Positions 58,953 through 64,000 of a DNA stretch of 64,000 nt are shown piece by piece. Where the stretch lies: assembly GCA_040905905.1 (NCBI GenBank), contig JBBDQN010000031.1, positions 186,001 through 250,000 of the forward strand, written 5' to 3'. This DNA comes from JAICND01 sp040905905 (GTDB lineage Bacteria; Actinomycetota; Acidimicrobiia; Spongiisociales; ZC4RG35). Each line of letters begins with the position of its first letter. Position 1 is the stretch's first letter. The notes beneath the pieces were generated by a model. It was not told the origin of the DNA and searched no databases. It worked only from the letters and a program-made list of their open reading frames with translations. The position numbers were made by a program, and so were the translations under genes.

Positions 58953-59058
58953 AGAGAGTGAGGGTCTCCGCTGTGGGGCGGGCTGGGAGGCTGTCCGACA
59001 CACCTCGGGTGAACGTGCCCTCGGTATGACGGAGCGGAGCCCCTAAATCACTCTCTCT
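58953..59058 (-). ncRNA. Candidate structured RNA downstream of the cytochrome operon
   Basis: Read leftward, AGAGAGTGA (59056-59048) pairs perfectly with TCACTCTCT (58961-58953). Inside it GGGG-CTCCGCT pairs with AGCGGAG-A-CCC (10 bp with one mismatch) and an inner stem TCCG..ATACC pairs with GGTGT..CGGA. The inner stem contains a U-G wobble that exists only in the leftward strand, so the leftward RNA is the functional one. The terminator at 58922-58952 ends it. It could be an independent RNA or the 3' UTR of the cytochrome c mRNA. No known family. Confidence 0.6.
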
Positions 59059-59133
59059 TCGACAGACTATCGGCATTCTCGGACAAGAACTTTAGACGGA
59101 GCGGGGTCTTTCCCTGGGAAGAAATGGAAGATA

Positions 59134-60180
59134 TCAGGGTGCCGCGGTGGTGGAAGTTGTGGTTTCGCCGGGAGCTTCTTCAACCGGAGTTTCTCCGCCA
59201 GGAGTCTCGGCGCCGGGTTCTCCTTCGGGGGGAGCGGGCGTCACCAGTCCACAGGCCTCCAGGGTTTCTTCCGGCGACGCCCCGCCAAACCTGACCCGCT
59301 CGAATGCCACAACGGTGGCGATCTGTTCGGGACTCAACTGAGCGGCAAACGAGGGCATCAGGGCGCTGGTCGCTCCCACCGGGGTGCCGAGATCCCCATA
59401 GGTCGTCCGGCCCTCGGCCTGGAAGCCGCTCGTGCCTTTGCTGACCCACTCAATGTGGTCGAGACAAGACGAGAACGTGGCCAACACACCGCCGAGGGGA
59501 GGCCCGGTGCCGCCTTCACCGGCCCTGCCATGGCAACCGGCACATGCGGGCGCCCCCGGGTAGAGCTCGGCGCCGAGGGCGATGAAATCGCTCCCTCCAC
59601 CGGCCGGTCCCCGCCCTTGGAAGGGGGAGCCGTCACAGTTGACCAGTTCTCCTGTGACCCGATCGGGGAGAAGCTCGGTGCCCAATCCACATTCGTTGTC
59701 GGTGGCACTTGCCAACTGAAACAGACCGAACAGCGGAATTATCACCAGAAACGCCGCCAGCCACGATGGCACCACGCCAGCGGTGCGTTCGCTGAGCCCG
59801 GCGGTCGCCACCGTTACTACAACGGGATGGCGGATGGCTTCTTTGGGACTGACCTCCGCTGGCGGGGGCGGTCGTCCAACGATTGCAGCTGCGGGGCTTC
59901 CGACTTCTGTCTTCCTGTCCCCCTCGGGGCTTCCGTCTCCGGTCTCCCGACTTTCGACTTGAGTTTCAGGGCTTCCGTCTTCTGCCTCTCGACTTTCGAC
60001 TTGAGTTTCAGGGCTTGCGACTTCCGTCGCCCCACTTCCGACTACCGGGGCGCCACCGGCCCATGCCGCCAGCACCGCCTCAGCGGTGGTGCCCGAAGCT
60101 TTGGCACGAGCTTCGGCGGATCGACGAACCAATGCCTCAGGTACACCCAGAGCAGCGGCGGCAGCAGCCAGGTCACTCAT
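59134..60180 (-). CDS. Monoheme cytochrome c with cytoplasmic N-terminal domain
   Basis: About 348 residues. The N-terminal 45 residues (MSDLAAAAAALGVPEALVRR and so on) match the start of the next protein. A repeated acidic linker (SPETQVESRE/SPETQVESRE-TGDGSPE) precedes a helix (VPSWLAAFLVIIPLFGLFQL), then a c-type domain with CAGCH and Met in SALMPSFAAQ, then a Glu/Pro/Thr tail. The heme domain faces outside. It is last in the leftward operon; ATGA overlap with the CcoO-like gene. Confidence 0.85.
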   Translation of the reverse strand: MSDLAAAAAALGVPEALVRRSAEARAKASGTTAEAVLAAWAGGAPVVGSGATEVASPETQVESREAEDGSPETQVESRETGDGSPEGDRKTEVGSPAAAIVGRPPPPAEVSPKEAIRHPVVVTVATAGLSERTAGVVPSWLAAFLVIIPLFGLFQLASATDNECGLGTELLPDRVTGELVNCDGSPFQGRGPAGGGSDFIALGAELYPGAPACAGCHGRAGEGGTGPPLGGVLATFSSCLDHIEWVSKGTSGFQAEGRTTYGDLGTPVGATSALMPSFAAQLSPEQIATVVAFERVRFGGASPEETLEACGLVTPAPPEGEPGAETPGGETPVEEAPGETTTSTTAAP

Positions 60181-60923
60181 CTGGATTCCAGGAGGTATGC
60201 GGTTAGATTGGCGAGCTCGTCGTCGCCCAGAGTGCTGGCCACCGGGTGACCCATGCCAGTGAGGACACTCATCAGGGCGACGGGATCGCTGATGCGGCTG
60301 CCAGCCGCGGCCAGATCGGGGCCATATCGGCGATAGCCGATCACCTGATTGGTGTCTGACAGCGTGACCGGGCCCAAACCGAAGTCGCTGACGACATTGC
60401 GCACCATCTGGGTGTGACAGCTTCCACAACCCTGGTCCAGAAAAACCTGGCGACCTTCCCGAGCGGCTTGGCTGTAGGCGAAGTTGGAGGTGCGGACCCC
60501 GTTTCCTGGTTCAGGAATCCCCGGCATCACCACCGCCAGGAGGATCGACAACAACAACAAACCTACGACACCCGCCGCCAGTCCACCCACCCGCTCCTGG
60601 TCGCCGACGAGCAAAGGCGGCGCGTAGTCGGGCTGGCTAACTGCTCGCCCCGACTCCGAGGGGGCCGGGGCAGCCGGAGCTGCAGTCGTTACAACTGCAG
60701 CGGTTGTAGCTGGTTTTTCGACTTGGGTCGGGGACGGTGCGCCCGGCACCGCAGTAGAGGCAGGGTCCAGCGCTCCGGGCGGGGGTGCCTCGCCACCTGC
60801 CCATGCCGCCAGGACCTCATCGACTGAGGTCCCGGTTGCCTGGGCCCGGGCTTCAGCTGAACGTTGCACCAGCGCCTCGGCAGCACCGAGAGCAGAGGCG
60901 GCGGCGCGGAGGGCGTCACTCAT
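60177..60923 (-). CDS. CcoO-like membrane-anchored cytochrome c
   Basis: About 248 residues. Same N-terminal module as the following protein (MSDALRAAASALGAAEALVQ, then RSAEARAQATGTSVDEVLAA). A helix (VGGLAAGVVGLLLLSILLAVV) anchors a CcoO-type domain: EGRQVFLDQGCGSCHTQMVR and YRRYGPDLAAAGSRI. The heme ligands CGSCH and a distal Met are present. It overlaps the CcoN-like gene by 8 bp. The CcoO fold normally sits on CcoN; here the partner lacks metal ligands. Confidence 0.85.
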   Translation of the reverse strand: MSDALRAAASALGAAEALVQRSAEARAQATGTSVDEVLAAWAGGEAPPPGALDPASTAVPGAPSPTQVEKPATTAAVVTTAAPAAPAPSESGRAVSQPDYAPPLLVGDQERVGGLAAGVVGLLLLSILLAVVMPGIPEPGNGVRTSNFAYSQAAREGRQVFLDQGCGSCHTQMVRNVVSDFGLGPVTLSDTNQVIGYRRYGPDLAAAGSRISDPVALMSVLTGMGHPVASTLGDDELANLTAYLLESR

Positions 60924-62361
60924 GGTCGAGGTTCCTCGACACCAACACCTCTTGGACGGTCGCCCGACCTGAAGTCAGGGTGCGGTAAATCGAGAGAGCC
61001 AGGCCCGCCTGGGCCGCAAAGGCTCCGATGCCGAAGAGAATTGCCAGACCGAACAGAACCCCGGAGAGTCCCGTCGCCTCCCTCCAGCCTGCACCGGTTG
61101 CGACCAAGGTGCCGGTGAACGCGCCTCCTGCCCAAGCGTATCCCGCCGCGATTCCCGCCATCACCAAGAAGAGAGAGGTCAAACCCACGAAGAGCACGGT
61201 TCTCCGCACCAGGGTGGCGGCGCGAACCAAGTCGACCCGGCGTCCCACCATGTTGGGTAAGGAATACCACGCAAACGAGGCGAACAAGAGCCCGATCGCT
61301 CCGAACATCAACATGTAGATGACACCATCCCAAAAGGCTGTAAGCGCCACTATCACGGCTGCCGACCGGAAACCACCGACGGCGGCAAGGATGGTTGCAA
61401 TGGCAGCGAAGGTCGATCCCGCCGCGGCTGCGCCCAGGACTGGCTCTTGACCGATGGACTTCCATCGCGGCCCGATGGTCATGGCCAGATTGGTGGCATT
61501 GGCAACTGCTGCCACCGGTAGCGCCAAACCCAGAACTGCCGACACCCCCTGCAGCCAATCGGGTACCGGGCCAGCCACGAGTTGTCCGGGACCAGCCCAG
61601 ACCGCTCCAAAGACCAAAGACCAGAATCCAACCCTGGCAAGCTGGCGGCTGGCCAAAGGTTGACCGGCTGCCTTGGGTACGACGTAGTACGCGAGACCGG
61701 TCGCCAGACCCAGGCCCCAGATGTGGAGGAAACCGGCGCTGAACACCAGGTCGGACATGGTCGTGACGACGCGATTGAGACCTGGAAGATTGGCCGCGAG
61801 ATAGAGGACCGGAAGCCAGGTGACGGCGGCGATCACGAACCACACTGTCGGGTAGACGGACCGTTCGTTGCGGGCCCGCAAGGTGCCCATTGTCGCCAAG
61901 GCCGGCACTGCCGCCAGGATGACGACCGGAACATCCAACCAGGCGGGGAGGGCGAACGGTTCGCGCCCATCGCCAAACCCGAAGGCGATGGCGACGATGC
62001 CGAGGAGGACAACCACCACCGAGGCAGGGAGCGCCATCGAGGCGATCGGGCCAGCGACGAGCGGGGACCCGGTAAGTCGCGGCAAGAGGTGATAGATGCC
62101 GGCACTAAGTCCGAGCACCATCCAACCCAGCCATAACGCGGTCAACGCCATGGGACGCAGATGTCCATACGAAAGTGGAAGCAGATTGGGAAATCGCACC
62201 GAGGCCATGGCTGCCAGCCAGAGAAGTGCTCCGATGGCGAGAAATGCCGCTGAACCAAACAGATAGCCGGCGGCAACACCATCATGGCCGATGCCCCGGG
62301 TGCCAATCAGTTGAGCCTGACCAGCGGTCGGTCGGCGATCACCTGTAGAGATAACTTCCAC
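60916..62361 (-). CDS. CcoN-like heme-copper oxidase fold protein without metal-binding histidines
   Basis: About 481 residues, 12 predicted helices. The frame LAYYVVPKAAGQPL, VGFWSLVFGAVWAGP and VPDWLQGVSAV aligns with CcoN (YYFVPK..P, FW..AGP, PDWVQ). But the low-spin heme His is Ala72 (LRPMALTA), the CuB His-Tyr helix has Ala209 in place of His, the His-His pair of AGPHH is Gly259-Gln260 (AGPGQ), and the H-V-H of the heme helix is Met350-Leu-Met352. It probably cannot bind heme or copper as CcoN does. GTG start 62361. Confidence 0.78.
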   Translation of the reverse strand: MEVISTGDRRPTAGQAQLIGTRGIGHDGVAAGYLFGSAAFLAIGALLWLAAMASVRFPNLLPLSYGHLRPMALTALWLGWMVLGLSAGIYHLLPRLTGSPLVAGPIASMALPASVVVVLLGIVAIAFGFGDGREPFALPAWLDVPVVILAAVPALATMGTLRARNERSVYPTVWFVIAAVTWLPVLYLAANLPGLNRVVTTMSDLVFSAGFLHIWGLGLATGLAYYVVPKAAGQPLASRQLARVGFWSLVFGAVWAGPGQLVAGPVPDWLQGVSAVLGLALPVAAVANATNLAMTIGPRWKSIGQEPVLGAAAAGSTFAAIATILAAVGGFRSAAVIVALTAFWDGVIYMLMFGAIGLLFASFAWYSLPNMVGRRVDLVRAATLVRRTVLFVGLTSLFLVMAGIAAGYAWAGGAFTGTLVATGAGWREATGLSGVLFGLAILFGIGAFAAQAGLALSIYRTLTSGRATVQEVLVSRNLDHE

Positions 62362-62467
62362 CTTCCATATCAGAGGCAGGACGCCGGGAGCTTAGAGGGC
62401 TAACACCGCCCTCCCCACTCGTCTCGTAGGTTCGTTAGAGCACTGGCGGTGTGGTAGAAACTGACTG
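62362..62467. promoter_or_regulatory. Divergent promoter region between the CcoN-like and membrane protein genes
   Basis: The 106-bp space between the two GTG/ATG starts must carry both promoters. No clear -35/-10 pair or dyad could be assigned by eye. It links expression of the leftward cytochrome operon and the rightward ferredoxin/cytochrome b operon. Confidence 0.4.
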
Positions 62468-63097
62468 ATGTATCGCCTCGCAGAGTTGACCAAGACCCAA
62501 CGGACTCGGCTGGGCTGGACAATGATGATCGTGGGGACGTTTTTGCTGACGGCAGCGGTCATCTGGATCCACTTCTCGAGCCTCCCGAAGACGATCGTGA
62601 CAGACGGGGTAACCACCCCGCTAGTGGTCAACTACTTCAACTGGATACCGCGAGCCTGGTATTGGAAAGCCCTTGGTTATCTGGCAGCGTTCGCAGCGTC
62701 CCAGCTCCTGATCGGCGGGGCCATCCTTGCCTGGGTGCTCGGTCAGCGGATGACCTGGGCCCGGGCGGCCTTCACGGCATTCCTCACCTGGATCGAGCTC
62801 GTCATCATCTACGGCATTGTTCCCTCAGAATGGCTGAACCTTTCCCAGACCGACCTCGACTGGTCACCTCAGAAGATCGCCTTGACCATCCCTCCCTGGC
62901 TAATGCTGGGCAACGAGGTTTCACTCTCGTTTGCCGCTCTCAAGGACGCCATCTCGGGGGCATATCACGGAGTGATGCTGGGAGCGGCCGCCGTGTTCGC
63001 AGTCCGGGTGCAGCAGCTCAACAGACCTCGCAAGGTCGCCGACAAACCGGTCCCGGTTTCACCCTACGGTCGTCCGCTCATCAAAGGGGGCAACTGA
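62468..63097 (+). CDS. Polytopic membrane protein, respiratory operon
   Basis: About 209 residues with four predicted helices (about 20-36, 65-90, 105-125, 165-190). No heme or quinone motif is clear, though single His residues occur (HFSS, YHGVML). The C-terminal RPRKVADKPVPVSPYGRPLI is cytoplasmic. It overlaps the ferredoxin gene by one base (TGATG), so it is part of the electron-transfer unit. No family recognised. Confidence 0.6.
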   Translation: MYRLAELTKTQRTRLGWTMMIVGTFLLTAAVIWIHFSSLPKTIVTDGVTTPLVVNYFNWIPRAWYWKALGYLAAFAASQLLIGGAILAWVLGQRMTWARAAFTAFLTWIELVIIYGIVPSEWLNLSQTDLDWSPQKIALTIPPWLMLGNEVSLSFAALKDAISGAYHGVMLGAAAVFAVRVQQLNRPRKVADKPVPVSPYGRPLIKGGN

Positions 63098-63546
63098 TGC
63101 CGCGGGGCGTGGTTGATGAAACCCCTCCCATCCGTGACGACTACCAACTCGCTCTGGTCGAAGGCGACTACTTCAAGGACAAGCTCCGTCCCAAGCAGTT
63201 TCTCCACATCGACCAGTCCGAGTGCATCCTTTGTGAGGGATGTGTCGACATCTGCCCGTGGAAGTGCATCCACTACCTGTCGTTGGATGCGATCACCGAA
63301 GCCGTCAATGTCGATCATCCTGGTGAGGACACCACCAACTTCGGGTTCTTTATCGTTGATGAAGACGAGTGCACCCGATGCGCCCTCTGCATCGACCGAT
63401 GCCCCACCGGGGTTATATCACTCGGCAAGTTTGAAGGGTCGTTGGCCGACCAAGCCGAAAAAATGGGCATTAACCACGCTCCATGGGAGGATGACAGCGG
63501 GCAGCGCGACTTCAAGCACGGTTACAGCTACGGGATGCGCTGGTAG
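63097..63546 (+). CDS. Ferredoxin-type 2x[4Fe-4S] protein
   Basis: About 149 residues. Two cluster motifs, CILCEGCVDICPWKC and CTRCALCIDRCPTG, each with CxxCxxCxxxCP spacing. N- and C-terminal extensions (HAPWEDDSGQRDFKHGYSYG) may contact the membrane partners. Comparable iron-sulfur subunits occur with cytochrome b in alternative quinol-cytochrome c reductases. ATG 63097 overlaps the previous stop. Confidence 0.9.
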   Translation: MPRGVVDETPPIRDDYQLALVEGDYFKDKLRPKQFLHIDQSECILCEGCVDICPWKCIHYLSLDAITEAVNVDHPGEDTTNFGFFIVDEDECTRCALCIDRCPTGVISLGKFEGSLADQAEKMGINHAPWEDDSGQRDFKHGYSYGMRW

Positions 63547-63555
63547 GAGGCGAGA

Positions 63556-64000
63556 GTGGCGGACGGCCTACGGGGACGAGTAATCGAAAAAGCCAGGGAG
63601 ATCAACGACCGCTTGCGCGGCTCCCAGGCCATGGAGTCGATCCTCCGTCCCGGCTCGCCGTTCAAGAAGGGCTATGCCGACACCCCTCGCAACCGCAGCT
63701 ACGTGGTGATGAACAACGTGCTCTATCACTTGCACCCGGTCAAGGTGAAACGGCACGGCGTGAAGCTTTCATACACCCTGTGTCTAGGTGGCCTTTCCTT
63801 CTTCCTCTTCATCCTGCTCACCATCACCGGCATCTTCTTGATGTTCTATTACACGCCTACGGAAAACCGGGCCTATGTCGACATCCAGGCGTTGTCGACC
63901 TCGGTGGCGTTTGGCTCGCTGGTTCGCAACATGCATCGCTGGGGTGCCCACCTAATGGTCCTGACGGTCTTTCTCCACATGAGCAGGGTCTTCTATCACG
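63556..64000 (+). CDS. Cytochrome b N-terminal part (runs off the window)
   Basis: At least 148 residues, no stop before the window end. Soluble N-terminus, then the first membrane helix (LCLGGLSFFLFILLTITGIF) and MHRWGAHLMVLTVFLHMSRV, whose two His positions (HRWGAH and FLHMSRVFYH) fit the heme b ligands of quinol-cytochrome c reductase helix B. GTG 63556 has TAGGAGG 5 nt upstream. It follows the ferredoxin gene by 9 bp. The rest lies beyond 64000. Confidence 0.88.
   Translation, partial: MADGLRGRVIEKAREINDRLRGSQAMESILRPGSPFKKGYADTPRNRSYVVMNNVLYHLHPVKVKRHGVKLSYTLCLGGLSFFLFILLTITGIFLMFYYTPTENRAYVDIQALSTSVAFGSLVRNMHRWGAHLMVLTVFLHMSRVFYH

Noticed and set aside
1..64000. CRISPR arrays, integrases or transposase genes
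   Set aside because: No regular direct-repeat/spacer array and no recombinase motif was seen; the mobile-like features are limited to palindromes and the short direct repeat.

Overview
The window is a contiguous, gene-dense, GC-rich chromosome segment from an actinobacterium. The best guess is an uncultured member of class Acidimicrobiia. Lineage clues seen here are lipoproteins with threonine-rich linkers, an MshA-type mycothiol glycosyltransferase, an RsiG-like c-di-GMP-binding anti-sigma homologue, an F420/deazaflavin-dependent nitroreductase family protein, a PPi-type phosphofructokinase, and frequent GTG/TTG starts with 4-bp ATGA/GTGA/TTGA overlaps. No rRNA or tRNA genes and no CRISPR array were found.

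Layout. (1) 1-11476: a peptide or amino-acid-derivative uptake and catabolism operon. It holds an amidohydrolase, a GlcG/HbpS protein, a complete Dpp/Opp-type ABC importer, RidA, a gamma-glutamyltransferase, a creatinase-like M24 protein, a nitroreductase and a metal-ligand-less DtxR-like domain. Three copies of a GntR/FCD-type operator precede it. (2) 11477-13160: a fluoride-export module (DUF190 plus two CrcB/FluC) joined to a DUF1697 gene and flanked by direct repeats of the DUF1697 3' end. (3) 13199-22546: housekeeping and small genes, including PPi-PFK, a PadR pair, nitroreductases, a 5'-nucleotidase, a DUF885 peptidase, a pseudogene remnant and a periodic inverted-repeat element. (4) 22591-29777: a leftward alpha-glucan operon (ROK repressor, sugar ABC importer, GH66, GH15) bracketed by two copies of one long palindrome. 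(5) 29769-38406: ABC-2 export systems, an aldo/keto reductase and an MFS transporter. (6) 38425-49262: an FAD oxidoreductase with a GcvT-like partner, AlkA, a DUF6529-like/cytochrome c pair, a beta-lactamase-like protein, a Gfo/Idh/MocA protein and a lutABC lactate operon with a serine-less alpha/beta-hydrolase. (7) 49264-56734: HPPD, a MoaD-membrane fusion, an M23 peptidase, an RsiG homologue, asparaginase, a GNAT and MshA. (8) 56735-58815: a DnaA-box-like cluster, a candidate ncRNA gene with its own promoter and terminator, a Clp1-like kinase and a SAM hydroxide adenosyltransferase. (9) 58799-64000: respiratory genes in two divergent units.

How they work together. Region 9 is the most striking. 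A CcoN-like heme-copper-oxidase fold protein appears to have lost every heme and copper histidine. It is co-transcribed with a CcoO-like and a second monoheme cytochrome c that share an N-terminal domain. The operon ends in a well-folded candidate RNA and a strong terminator. The divergent unit encodes a membrane protein, a 2x[4Fe-4S] ferredoxin and cytochrome b. Together they suggest a non-canonical quinol-to-cytochrome c electron-transfer complex. A second theme is a set of long palindromes bounded by TTCT...AGAA. Three of them supply the stop codons of leftward genes, which suggests mobile or duplicating palindromic elements settled in gene 3' ends.
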